A stretch of 64,000 nt of DNA. Source: Methanosarcina thermophila TM-1. GTDB lineage: Archaea; Halobacteriota; Methanosarcinia; Methanosarcinales; Methanosarcinaceae. Each line of letters begins with the position of its first letter. Position 1 is the stretch's first letter. This document shows positions 48,370 to 57,718 of this stretch, one piece after another. The stretch covers positions 868,001-932,000 of the forward strand of contig NZ_CP009501.1 in the NCBI RefSeq assembly GCF_000969885.1, written 5' to 3'. Made by a program: the position numbers and the translations under genes. The notes beneath the pieces are model-generated. The model was not told the DNA's origin. It searched no databases and saw only the letters and a program-made list of their open reading frames with translations.

Positions 48370-48975
48370 ATCTTTAGACCATAGCTTCCTTGTATAGAGA
48401 GTAAATCAGATCGGAAATCAAGGTTGAAATTTCGGCTTTATTCTAAAAGAACAGGGAAGCTCCGCCGGAGCTTCCTGAAAGCTTCAATATCAGTAGACAC
48501 AATAAAAAAGGTAATAATAGGATGGAAAATTAGCCAAAAAACATATCATGGGATTAAGCATGTAAGTACTTTGATAAAGAAATCAAATAGGTCAAGAAAG
48601 TCTCAATGTTATGTGATGGATAATGGATATGATTCCGAAGAAATTCATACTCTAATAAGAAATGAGATAAAAGCAGATTCAATAGTACCTTTAAGAGAAA
48701 GAAAAAGAATGAGAATAAACGGAAAATATAGAAAGCAGTAACACGTAGGGTTTGACATAATCACATACAATAGAAGGAATATAGTAAAGACAATAATATA
48801 TGTAGTAAAAAGGAAATTTGGAGAAACATTAAAAGCAAGAAAGGTTAAAAATCAAGTAAAAGGGGTAAAAGTTAAACTAATAGTTTATAATATAAACGAA
48901 AAAGTAGTAGAATTATTATGGATTAAATTAAGGATTTCTACAGAGCGAATAAAAATGAAAAATAAAACAATATAA
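48370..48975 (+). pseudogene. IS5-type transposase remnant, 5'-truncated and interrupted
   Basis: From about 48370 the frame reads ..RKSRLKFRLYSKRTGKLRRSF then KASISVDTIKK, and later MDNGYDSEEIHTLIRNEIKA, the DDE-type core of IS5/IS4 transposases. A TAA at 48739-48741 breaks it, after which the same frame continues GFDIITYNRRNIVKTIIYVV and KRKFGETLKARKVKNQVKGV to a stop at 48973. The first third is absent. Dead. Confidence 0.8.
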
Positions 48976-49209
48976 AGTAAAAAATCAAGATAATATATTA
49001 TAAAAAACTAGTATAAACGAGAGACACGTCTTTAGAGTAAAAAAAGGGGACAAAGAAAAAAGTCACAGATTTAATTTGCTCCATTGGTGGCAAGATTATA
49101 TCTGGCTCTGAACTCAGAGTTTTAAAACTCGGCAGCTCTAATTTTAAATCCACATCTGCGGAATATGCAGGTTTTTAAAGGGAGCAGTTTGAAGAGAAAA
49201 ACATGAGGA

Positions 49210-50301
49210 ATGGAAGTGGAAAAGTTTGTTTCTCAGTGTCCTTATCCCATGCTGAGGATAGGAAAGGATGGAAAGGTTATCTATTCGAATCGGGCAGCAG
49301 AGCTCTTCCTTCACGAATGGGGCATAAAAATAGGAGAGAAAGTCCCCTCATCTATTGGAAATACCGTAAAGAGAGTAATTTTCCGAGTAAATCCTGAGAC
49401 AATAGAAATGAAATTTAGAAAAAAGGTTTACCTTGTCTCATTTCACCCACTTGAAGGGGAAGATCAGGTTAACGCTTACGGATTTGATATAACCAGCCAA
49501 AAAAAACTGAAAGAAAAACTTCGGATCAAAGAGCGGCAGAGCGATGCACTCCATAAAATAGGAAGGATGGCTCTCAGGCGCGAAAGCCTGCAGGCTTTTA
49601 TGGATGAAAGTGTAAAACTGGTTGCAAGGACTCTTGGTGTCGAATACAGTAAAATTATGGAACTTTGTCCTGATGGAAATTTTCTGCTCAGAGCAAGTGA
49701 AGGTTGGGAGCCAGAATTTGTAGGAAAGGTTATCGTCAGCGGGAGTAAAGAATACCAGGCAGGGTACACTATATACTCAAAAGTTGCGGTAATTGTAAGA
49801 GATTTTAAAAAGGAAAAACGTTTTAGCGCTTCACCTTTTCTGAAAGAGCATGATATAGCCAGCGGGATAAGTGTCACTATAGGAAAGATAGAGAAGCCTT
49901 TTGGAGTATTGAGTGTCCACTCAAAGAGACCAAAAAGATTTACTGCGGATGATACGTTTTTCCTCAACTCGGTCGCTGTTCTAATTTCTGAAGTAATCGA
50001 ACGCAGGCATGCTGAAGAAGAACTCCGCCAGTACAAGGAACAGCTTGAAGAACTGGTTAAACAGAGAACCTCAGAACTTATAAGAATAAACGAGAGGCTT
50101 ACCGAGGAAATCGCAGGACGCAAGCAGGTTGAGAAAGCCCTTCAGAATAATGTGTATTTTTTGGAAACTTTCCTTGATGCCATCCCCTCGCCAGTCTTTT
50201 ACAGGAATCTGGAGGGAATCTACCAGGGATGCAACGAAAGATTTGCCCAAGAAATGCTTGGTCTTCCAAAAGAAAAGGTAATAGGGCATTCAATGTTTGA
50301 G
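49210..50301 (+). pseudogene. PAS-GAF sensor histidine kinase, 5' part, split by IS
   Basis: N-terminal half of a sensor kinase. A PAS domain (PMLRIGKDGKVIYSNRAAEL) is followed by a GAF domain (residues about 110-260, from LHKIGRMALRRESLQAFMD to LNSVAVLISEVIERR), a coiled coil (EELRQYKEQLEELVKQRTSEL) and the start of a second PAS (FLETFLDAIPSPVFYRNLEG). It is cut at MFE by the insertion sequence. If the IS is removed with one TTTGAG, the frame continues exactly into 52026. The combined protein would be 666 aa. GTG 49216, with GAGG seven bases upstream, is a likely true start. Confidence 0.88.
50296..50301. repeat. target-site duplication, left
   Basis: TTTGAG, repeated at 52020-52025 on the other side of the insertion sequence. 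It is the kinase's own Phe-Glu codons. Confidence 0.85.
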
Positions 50302-52019
50302 CCCACTTTCCGCACTATTTTTTCACATATAATATTTTTCGTATTTTTCTCCCATCAATCTCAGTACTTTAATGGTTTCCTCATCCAGATTTAATACTTT
50401 CTTTATCCTCTTTCCCTCAATTTCGATCTCTAACTCTGTTATTCTTCTAAACAGGAAGAATATCCATTTCATTGTTGGAGTCTGTGTTTCCTTCTTAACC
50501 TGGTTTCTAATAGCCTCTTTTGTTTCTTCCAATCTTGTTCTCAGTTTCCACTCAGCTATTGAATACAACAATAAGCATAGAACCATTACCATTGCAAGTG
50601 CTTCTATTCTGGATTCTTTTTTCAGGTATACCTCAGACACTCTGAAACTCTTATCTTTCAGGAACCTGAATCCCCTTTCAACCGTTCCCTGTTCCTTATA
50701 GTATTCCAGGAGTTGATCTGGAGTCAACTCCAGATCATTGGTTGCAAGAATGAACCTTCCCAACTTTGCTCTTCTTTCTTTTACTTTCTCCTGATCATGT
50801 TTTATCTCCGCTTCTATCAGGTAGAAAGTCTGTACCTCTTCATTTTTCCTTGGTCTTCCTTTCTTGTTTTCAAGTCTGCGAACCTTAGTTGTTATTTCAA
50901 GTTTCGTGAACTCATATGATTCATTCTCTTTCAACCATTGTTCAGCAGCCATTCTTGCGTCAGCTTCACAGGCAAATTCACGATTAGAAAGCTTTTTAAG
51001 GGATTTTTCTGCTGCTTCAAGCTCCTTAAGAATCTTTTCATCAAATGTCTTCTCTTCCTTCTTTTTCATTTCCTCTGAGCAGAATACACCCCATAACTGT
51101 TCTATTCCACCATAGCAGGATTTTGCAGCATAACAAGAATAACGTTCATCAGAGCATGTTTCCAGAATTAAGTCTGCCATCAAGAGTTCCTTTGCTTCAT
51201 TGATGGTTGCCGGAACTCTCGATATAAAAAAAGCGTTAGTTCCTATCTCTTTTACATTATCTTCAGTATAAAATGCGCTGTCTGCAACATGGTAGACTCT
51301 TTCATCGAGATTCAGGTTCTGTGTTAATTCTTTTATGGTTTTGATGAGAACTTTCTTATCTGAACTGTTGCCGTCTAATGCTCTTACAAAAAGAGGAATT
51401 CCTTTCTGGTCAGTAACCATGGAAATGGTAAAACGAAGTAAGTCGACTCTTTTGTCTTTAGGATGACCATAAGTAATGTTGATAGTTTTGCCATCATTAT
51501 CGTATTCATAGTCACCATGAACACTGAAATTTGTAGTATCTGTATGGCAAAAACGGGGGTTAATAGGAACGTGTTTCATAGCTTGCAAAATAATGTGGTT
51601 GAAGAGTTCGGTTGCTCCGCATTCCTGGATTTTGTCCAGAGTTCTGCCAAAAACATCATCATTAAGGTGTTCTGGGAGAACACCTTCTCCCAGTAACCTT
51701 TCAGTGGGTAAGTTTTCAAAAAAAGCAGGAAACAGGTAAAGACGACGTTCAGTAAACCCTAAACCATTGATACACATTGCCTTAAGAACAGTAGAATGAG
51801 GGATGTTATGGCCACTTTTCTTGGGGAGAAGAGTGTCAATCAAATCTGAAATGCCAAGTTCGTCAAATACGCCAGCAATAAGGCCATAATGACCAAGATG
51901 AGTTGTGGATTCAGAGCTAGGGGAGAGAGTCATCAAGGTAAAATGGGAAGAGATTTTATAAAAAGTATTGGAAGAATTTAAAAAATATAAAATTAAGAAA
52001 TTTTACTGCGGAAAGTGGG
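50302..52019. mobile_element. complete IS1634-type insertion sequence, 1718 bp
   Basis: Ends are CCCACTTTCCGCA (50302-50314) and its exact reverse complement TGCGGAAAGTGGG (52007-52019), a 13-bp perfect terminal repeat that continues imperfectly inward. It is flanked by a 6-bp TTTGAG duplication. One transposase gene fills it. The intact ends, duplication and reading frame suggest recent insertion and possible mobility. Confidence 0.92.
50323..51936 (-). CDS. IS1634/IS4-group DDE transposase
   Basis: 537 aa. The RNase-H-like DDE triad is seen as D in FCHTDTTNFSVHG, D in VYHVADSAFYTEDNV and E in EQGTVERGFRFLKDK (the Y-x2-R-x3-E-x6-K-like YREK region). The N-terminal part with LGHYGLIAGVFDELGI is typical of the IS1634 family. 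There is a large charged insert (residues about 285-390) between the second D and the E. It is encoded antisense to the interrupted kinase. Confidence 0.95.
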   Translation of the reverse strand: MMTLSPSSESTTHLGHYGLIAGVFDELGISDLIDTLLPKKSGHNIPHSTVLKAMCINGLGFTERRLYLFPAFFENLPTERLLGEGVLPEHLNDDVFGRTLDKIQECGATELFNHIILQAMKHVPINPRFCHTDTTNFSVHGDYEYDNDGKTINITYGHPKDKRVDLLRFTISMVTDQKGIPLFVRALDGNSSDKKVLIKTIKELTQNLNLDERVYHVADSAFYTEDNVKEIGTNAFFISRVPATINEAKELLMADLILETCSDERYSCYAAKSCYGGIEQLWGVFCSEEMKKKEEKTFDEKILKELEAAEKSLKKLSNREFACEADARMAAEQWLKENESYEFTKLEITTKVRRLENKKGRPRKNEEVQTFYLIEAEIKHDQEKVKERRAKLGRFILATNDLELTPDQLLEYYKEQGTVERGFRFLKDKSFRVSEVYLKKESRIEALAMVMVLCLLLYSIAEWKLRTRLEETKEAIRNQVKKETQTPTMKWIFFLFRRITELEIEIEGKRIKKVLNLDEETIKVLRLMGEKYEKYYM

Positions 52020-52025
52020 TTTGAG
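52020..52025. repeat. target-site duplication, right
   Basis: TTTGAG copy, matching 50296-50301. Confidence 0.85.
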
Positions 52026-52934
52026 TTCAGGAAGCAGTTTTCGGATAAAACCTTCGAAGTCTCTACCTATTATGACAGGATTCTTCTTGAGGAAGGCAAA
52101 AGCATACCTCATGAAGTGAAAATAATATGCGCCATAAATGGAAAGGAAAGAATTTTTCTTGCCCACAAGGCTACTTACAGCAGTGTATCTGGGGAAATAA
52201 TCGGAATCGTTGGTGTGATGCTTGATATTACTGAACTTAAAAAAGCCGAGCAAGCTCTTCTGAAGACTGAAGAAATCCGGAAAAAAGAAATTCACCATAG
52301 AATCAAAAACAACCTGCAGGTGATCTCATCCTTATTAAGCCTTCAGGCTGAACATTTCAGCGACAGGGAGGTAAGGGAGTCCTTCCATGACAGCCAGAAC
52401 CGGGTTATATCGATGTCTCAAATTCATGAAGAGCTCTATAAAACAGGAGAAACCGGAAACTTTGAGACCTTTGATTTTAAACCATACCTCCAGAAACTTG
52501 CAAATGAGCTCTTCAGTTCATATGTTGTTGGCGATCAGGATATTCACTTAGAACTTGACCTCGAAAGTGTGTTTCTCGGAATGGATACCGGAATTCCTCT
52601 CGGGATTATAATTAACGAACTTGTATCCAACTCACTAAAACATGCTTTTCCCAACGGAAAGGGAGAAATCCAGATAAAATTGCACAGAATAGGCAGCGGC
52701 AAAATAGAGGATGAAGATAGAGGCACTGACAGGCGTGAACCCCCTGAATATTTACTGGTTGTCTCGGATAATGGAATAGGGCTTCCGGATGAAATCGATT
52801 TCAGGCATACTACTTCTCTCGGGCTTCAACTTGTAAATCTCCTCGTGGAACAGATCGAAGGCAGCATTGAGCTTATAAAAGGAGCAGGGACCGAATTCAG
52901 GATAAAATTCAGAGAAAATGCCTGCGAAGCATGA
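52026..52934 (+). pseudogene. sensor histidine kinase, 3' part with HisKA_2 and HATPase domains
   Basis: C-terminal half of the split kinase. The end of the second PAS (ILLEEGKSIPHEVKI..IIGIVGVMLDITELKK) is followed by a HisKA_2 dimerisation region with the phospho-His in IRKKEIHHRIKNNLQVISSLL and a HATPase_c domain: N box NELVSNSLKHAFPNGKG, G1 box VVSDNGIGLPDE and G2 TTSLGLQLVNLLVEQIEG. On its own it has an ATG at 52116, so a soluble kinase core could still be made. This HisKA_2 type is frequent in Methanosarcina. Confidence 0.88.
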
Positions 52935-53285
52935 AAACAGATTAAAGAAGTACAATATTCTGAAAAAAATATTCTTGAAAAACAATATTCCTGAAAAACG
53001 GCATACTCGAATACTAAAAGTTCTGAATCTACACTCTGGTTTATGGAAACTTTAGCATTTCAGGAATTAAAGAGACAGATGTTTTAACGAACCAGAACGC
53101 AAAAACCAGAATTACAATATAAGTAATTGCTTCGGCTAACTTACTCATAAAGTTATGGTTGAACTTATAATACATAAGATTTTTTATTATACAGTGGATC
53201 TAGCATTTCAGCTTCCTTTTATACTTTTCCAGCAGCTCACAGTGTTATCTAATTAATTTCTTTTTGATTTATTTTATATCTTGAA
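52935..53285. other. 351-bp spacer
   Basis: No gene. Includes repeats of AATATTC(T/C)TGAAAAA around 52955-52990. Confidence 0.4.
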
Positions 53286-54347
53286 TTAAAATACATGGAC
53301 AGCAGATGCCTTAAAATACAACCAGATATTGGTTCCTACAGAAAGACTAAGCTCATTGAGAGATTCGCGCGTTATAAACACAGTGATTAACTCTCCAGTA
53401 TCTACTAGCAATTTTATAAATGATCCTGTATCAATTATTTTATAAATTTTACCTTGAATTGTATTTCTGGCGCTTGTTTGAAACTTTTCCCTGGATACTG
53501 TTATCTCATCAGGTCGTATAGTAAAATGAACTTTACCTTTTTTTCCTGATAAAGCAAATACTGTTATGAAATCTGTTTTGATTTTTACGAGACCATCTGA
53601 ACTATCCTCAATTTGACCGCTCATTAGATTTTCAATACCAATAAAGTCAGCCACAAATCTGTTTTTGGGTTTTCTAAATATTCTATCAGGTGTTCCAGAC
53701 TGCAGGATCTGACCATTATAGAGTATAATCATTCTATCTGCAAGCTTTTGACCCTGTGAGAGGTCATGAGTAGTCATTATAATGGTTGTTTCAGATTCAC
53801 GGTTAATTCTCAGGATCAGTTTTTCCATTTTCTTTTTAGATATAGGATCAAGATTTGCAGTCGGTTCATCAAGTAAGAGTAACCTGGGATCTGTAATCAT
53901 TGCCCGTGCAAGGGCAAGCCTTTGAGTCTCACCACCTGATAACTTAAGCGCATTTCTATTCTCATAGCCTGGAAGACCAATCAACTCAAGGATTTCTTTG
54001 ATCTTCTTATCCATATTCTCTTTTTTACCCCTGACTTTCAAGCCATAAGCGATATTATCATAAACGCTGGCTTTAAAAGCAAGCGGCTTTTGAAAAACCA
54101 TTCCAATTTGCCTTCTTATATTCAGCCGAATATCATTCGATTCGTTAGCATTCGTACCTTCAAAATATATAGTCCCAGATGAAGGTTTTTCCAGTAAATC
54201 AATTAATCTAAGAAGCACAGTTTTTCCAGATCCAGTTGGACCAACAAGCGCAGTACTGGTCCCCCTTCTAAATTGTAAGTTAATATTCTTGAGAACCTGG
54301 AGGTCTCCATAGTTTTTGTAAACTTCTTCCAACTCTACTATGTTCAT
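53286..54347 (-). CDS. tupC: tungstate/molybdate ABC transporter ATP-binding protein
   Basis: 353 aa. Walker A VGPTGSGKTVLLR, signature LSGGETQRLALARAM, Walker B LLLLDEPTANLD and H-loop MTTHDLSQGQ. The C-terminal 110 residues form an oxyanion/TOBE-like domain (VHFTIRPDEITVSREKF..NTIQGKIYKIIDTGSF). AGGTG and AAGG stand before the ATG; it follows the permease by 21 bp as the last gene of tupABC, read leftward. It powers import of tungstate, needed for formylmethanofuran dehydrogenase and other pterin enzymes. Confidence 0.9.
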   Translation of the reverse strand: MNIVELEEVYKNYGDLQVLKNINLQFRRGTSTALVGPTGSGKTVLLRLIDLLEKPSSGTIYFEGTNANESNDIRLNIRRQIGMVFQKPLAFKASVYDNIAYGLKVRGKKENMDKKIKEILELIGLPGYENRNALKLSGGETQRLALARAMITDPRLLLLDEPTANLDPISKKKMEKLILRINRESETTIIMTTHDLSQGQKLADRMIILYNGQILQSGTPDRIFRKPKNRFVADFIGIENLMSGQIEDSSDGLVKIKTDFITVFALSGKKGKVHFTIRPDEITVSREKFQTSARNTIQGKIYKIIDTGSFIKLLVDTGELITVFITRESLNELSLSVGTNIWLYFKASAVHVF

Positions 54348-54368
54348 CCTTACACCTGACCTATTGAA

Positions 54369-55058
54369 TTAATCTTTACCCTGCAGATAATTCAATACTA
54401 AATTGATTAGTAGAGCCAGGGAGAGAAGTATGAATCCCAAAGCAATTGAAAGCACCAGATTACCTCTGGATGTCTCAAGAGATATGGCAGTGGTAAAATT
54501 CCTTGTAAAGCCTCTGATATTACCCCCTATGAGTATGGCAACTCCTACTTCTGATATAGCCCTACCAAACCCAAGTATTACAGCACTCATTATAGCATAA
54601 CGAGCTTCCTTTATGATGGTAATTATTGTTTGATAAGTACTGGCTCCCAGAGAGATTGCTAATTCTCTTATCTGGATGCTGACTCCAACAAGAGCAGTGA
54701 TAGTAAATCCAATAAGAATAGGCAGTATGAGCAGCGTCTGCCCTATTATCATTCCAGTGGGAGTAAAAAGAAGATTTAGAAATCCGAAAGGGCCCTGTTG
54801 AGATATCAGGAGGAAAAGAAAAAGCCCCACTAAAACTGTGGGAACGCTGTAAAGGGTTTGAATAAGATTTATCAAGGTTCGTTTTCCTCGAAACTCATAG
54901 AAGTAAATTATTCCACCAATAGGAATTGATATTAAGGAAGCTATGAGTGTTGCAGTTAATGAGACATAAAGGCTTAATCTGGTTATTCCTATTAATTCGG
55001 GATCGCGCTCTATTATTAATTCTACTGCCTGTAGAATAGCGCTGATAATTTCATTCAA
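54369..55058 (-). CDS. tupB: tungstate ABC transporter permease
   Basis: 229 aa, six helices. The EAA loop is EARYAIMSAVILGFGRAISEVGVAI (G-x9-AISEVG..), as in the TupB/CysT/ModB group. The start is TTG at 55058 with AGGTGG upstream. It lies between the binding protein and the ATPase. Confidence 0.92.
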   Translation of the reverse strand: MNEIISAILQAVELIIERDPELIGITRLSLYVSLTATLIASLISIPIGGIIYFYEFRGKRTLINLIQTLYSVPTVLVGLFLFLLISQQGPFGFLNLLFTPTGMIIGQTLLILPILIGFTITALVGVSIQIRELAISLGASTYQTIITIIKEARYAIMSAVILGFGRAISEVGVAILIGGNIRGFTRNFTTAISLETSRGNLVLSIALGFILLSLALLINLVLNYLQGKD

Positions 55059-55167
55059 AAAACCACCTGAATCTGGTACGCCCTGAAATTTAGCAATTTT
55101 ATAGTTTATGAGTGAATGTATCAGTTTTTTAAGTTACACTGACTAAAAAAGATGGTTTAAACCATCT

Positions 55168-56055
55168 TCATGATGGTAAACCCTGAGATATTGGAATGAA
55201 AAGAGGCTGCCCATATTCTTCTCTACCAAAATTCTGGATTATTTCCTGTCCATCCGGAGAAACAAGGAAGTTCACAAAGTTTTGAGCTCCTTCATAATTA
55301 ACATTCGGATGTCTTTCTGGATTTACAGGCATTGCTGCATAAACATTAAGCAGTTCATCTCCTGTCGTCACTAATGGTACAATCCGGATTCTTCCCTCGT
55401 TTGTATATGCAAGAAATGTTCCAGAATCAGTTAAAGTATAAGCATTCTGCTCACTGGCAAGCAAAAGAGTTTCCCCCATACCTCTACCACTTTCAATGTA
55501 CCATGCACCCGAGCCACTAACTTCCTCATAGCTTACTCCAGTTCTTTCCCAGATTTGTTTCTCCCTTGCATGTGTGCCCGAATCGTCCCCACGCGATGCA
55601 AATTTAACCTCATCAGGATTGTTTTGACCTTCTTCCATTATTTTGCTAAAGGCTTCTGTAGCGTTAAGACCTCTTATTCCAGCCGGGTCATTTTCAGGTC
55701 CCACAATCCAGAAATAATTATATGCTATTTCTGTACGATTTGTGCCGAATCCACTTTCAATAAATTCCTCTTCTCGATTTTTATCATGAGTAAGAAGAAC
55801 GTCAGCATCTCCTCTTTCACCATACTTTAAGGCTATACCTGTACCCCCAGATATAACAGACACATCTACTCCGGGATATTTATCTTCAAATGCCGTTTCT
55901 ATCTCTTCTAAAAGCCCGGTGTCCTCTAAACTGGTCGTGGTAGAAACGATTAATCGTGTTGTCTCCGGTTGTGTAGACGTATTATATGCATATATGCCGG
56001 CGCCCACAATCAATATAGCCAGTATGCCGATAATAAGAAAGACTCTGCGATTCAT
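55168..56055 (-). CDS. tupA: tungstate-binding protein (TupA-type)
   Basis: 295 aa. A membrane anchor/signal (RRVFLIIGILAILIVGAGIYAY) precedes the substrate-binding fold. The oxyanion-binding TTTS motif is STTTSLEDTGLLEEIETAF, and further TupA features are ASRGDDSGTHAREKQIWE and TLTDSGTFLAY. This sequence pattern separates it from ModA/WtpA. GGGGGA precedes the ATG. First gene of the operon. Confidence 0.93.
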   Translation of the reverse strand: MNRRVFLIIGILAILIVGAGIYAYNTSTQPETTRLIVSTTTSLEDTGLLEEIETAFEDKYPGVDVSVISGGTGIALKYGERGDADVLLTHDKNREEEFIESGFGTNRTEIAYNYFWIVGPENDPAGIRGLNATEAFSKIMEEGQNNPDEVKFASRGDDSGTHAREKQIWERTGVSYEEVSGSGAWYIESGRGMGETLLLASEQNAYTLTDSGTFLAYTNEGRIRIVPLVTTGDELLNVYAAMPVNPERHPNVNYEGAQNFVNFLVSPDGQEIIQNFGREEYGQPLFIPISQGLPS

Positions 56056-56199
56056 TCTATTCCCCCAATTAATTAAAATATTCTATCAAAATTTAGTACG
56101 ATTTGTTCACTCAACTATATCAATTATAACTTTCAGCTAATTCTAGTAACGCATTACTACAAAAATTATTATGTGATGTGAAAAAATTATTATGTGGTT

Positions 56200-56361
56200 A
56201 TGAAAAATAGGATTATTCTTAAAGAACAAATTAAAATTTTGAGAATTGTTAATGAAAATACAATTAACTCTTTATTTTTATATTTCATAAGAGAAGAACC
56301 GAGTGCTTTAGCATTAACTCAGACGGACTGGAGATATTTATTAAACAGGCTCGATGAATAA
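56200..56361 (+). CDS. possible small protein, 53 aa
   Basis: The frame MKNRIILKEQIKILRIVNEN..DWRYLLNRLDE is helical, basic then acidic, and contains a plausible helix-turn pattern. It is divergent from tupA. GTG 56194 is an in-frame alternative. Only a weak ribosome site is visible, so it may not be translated. Confidence 0.35.
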   Translation: MKNRIILKEQIKILRIVNENTINSLFLYFIREEPSALALTQTDWRYLLNRLDE

Positions 56362-56407
56362 CAAATTGCAAAATAGAAATTATGTTTATAAAAATTTAAT
56401 ATTTTAG

Positions 56408-56490
56408 TGCGGGAGAAGGGATTCGAACCCCTGAACGCCTGCGCGAAACGATCTTGAGTCGTTCACCGTTGACCGCTTGGTTACTCCCGC
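56408..56490 (-). tRNA. tRNA-Leu(CAA)
   Basis: Read on the reverse strand: acceptor GCGGGAG...CTCCCGC with discriminator A, an anticodon stem AACGA/TCGTT around loop CTCAAGA (anticodon CAA, decoding UUG), a long class II variable arm and T-arm AGGGGTTCGAATCCCTT. Two GG of the D-loop are in GCGGTCAAC. No intron and no encoded CCA. Confidence 0.93.
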
Positions 56491-56651
56491 TTGGTGCTGA
56501 GTTATTTTTGGTTTATATTTACATGGATTTCCTGATTATATCTTGTTTACTACCATCAACCGCTTAGATTACTTCGCTTTTTCAGGAATCCAATAAGGTA
56601 ACGATAGAACTAGAATATAAAGCTAATCCTGTAAATAAACGATTTGAAAAA

Positions 56652-56770
56652 AATTTTAAGTTAATTTTAAGTTAATTTTAAGTTAAATCTAAGTTAATTC
56701 TAAGTTATTTTAAGTTAATTTTAAATTGATTTTAAGCTAGTTTTAAGTTAATTTAAAATTAACTTAAAGT
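56652..56770. repeat. tandem 11-bp repeat TTAATTTTAAG
   Basis: About ten imperfect copies of TTAATTTTAAG between tRNA-Leu and cutA; not coding. Confidence 0.85.
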
Positions 56771-56854
56771 AGGAATATTGGGACTATTGATCTGAATTTT
56801 TTCTGGCTCAGCTTTTCCGACCTTAGATTTTCGATGTTTAGTCCTGCCTGTTTT

Positions 56855-57172
56855 TCAGGTTTCTTCGCCTGAGCTATTAACACGGACCCAATCAAGATAC
56901 TCCTTTTCTCCTTCAATTCCCCAGAATTCAATTGCAGGCAGCTCATATGTGTGTAACGACCTTACAAGCTTTGTGATCTCTTCAAAACGTGAAGAATCGG
57001 TTTTTACGAACATGGCAATCTCATTGTCTTCTTCAAGCTTTTCCTTCCATCGGTAAACCGAAGATACTGGAAACATATTTACGCAGGCTGCAAGCCTCCT
57101 TGAGACAAGCTCTCTTGCAATCTTCGACGCATTCTCCATATTCCCGGCAGTAATATATACAATTCCAAGCAT
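56855..57172 (-). CDS. cutA: divalent-cation tolerance protein CutA
   Basis: 105 aa from ATG 57172. Family features: YITAGNMENASKIARELVSRRLAACVN, then SVYRWKEKLEEDNEIAMFVKT and LHTYELPAIEFWGI (Y-E-L-P). CutA forms a stable trimer; the proposed metal-tolerance role is uncertain. ATG 57172 has GAGGTG seven bases upstream; 57187 is not needed. Monocistronic. Confidence 0.93.
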   Translation of the reverse strand: MLGIVYITAGNMENASKIARELVSRRLAACVNMFPVSSVYRWKEKLEEDNEIAMFVKTDSSRFEEITKLVRSLHTYELPAIEFWGIEGEKEYLDWVRVNSSGEET

Positions 57173-57718
57173 GAGCAGACACCTCACAGAAACCTGATAT
57201 TATCACAATTGATGCAAGGGACATTACTCCTATGTGACTAGTATCTATCGCATCTCCACGGAAATTAATTTTCCCAGGATATGCCGTATCTATGAATTTA
57301 ACATGCTTTAACATGATCTAGATATTATATCTTCCATAGGTCGCCACATAATTCCATATATATTTTTATATAATTATGATGTATATAACTATGTACCTTT
57401 TTCTGGATATGAGTCTTCTTGAAAAAAGGTGGCAGTATTATATTGATTTAAAATAAATAGTAAAGCATACTATAACATTTTTATACCATATTGAGTACTA
57501 AAGCTCTCAACATAATGAACAAATTGGCGTAGAATGCCATACGCAGAGTTATATATCAACGGTATTAAATTTTATTATATATGCTCTCAACAGCTATATA
57601 TTTACAGCCTTATTAAAAATTCACTTTAAGCCAGCCTGTTATAAATCAGGCTGGCGTAATTCATAACTGATTATGCTTAATTCACAATCGGTTAGCTTAA
57701 TAGTTTCGGAGAATTTCC
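57173..57718. other. 546-bp spacer
   Basis: No gene accepted. A 93-codon reverse frame at 57033-57314 overlaps cutA in another phase and has no support. Several AT-rich TATATA tracts (57357-57385, 57549-57560, 57575-57603) could be promoters of cutA or the protease. Confidence 0.4.

Noticed and set aside
56652-56770. Possible replication origin-like AT repeats
   Set aside because: Simple 11-bp repeats without origin boxes or a neighbouring cdc6/orc1 gene.
57033-57314. 93-codon reverse frame upstream of cutA
   Set aside because: Overlaps cutA in another phase; the CutA frame has the family motifs and a good ribosome site.
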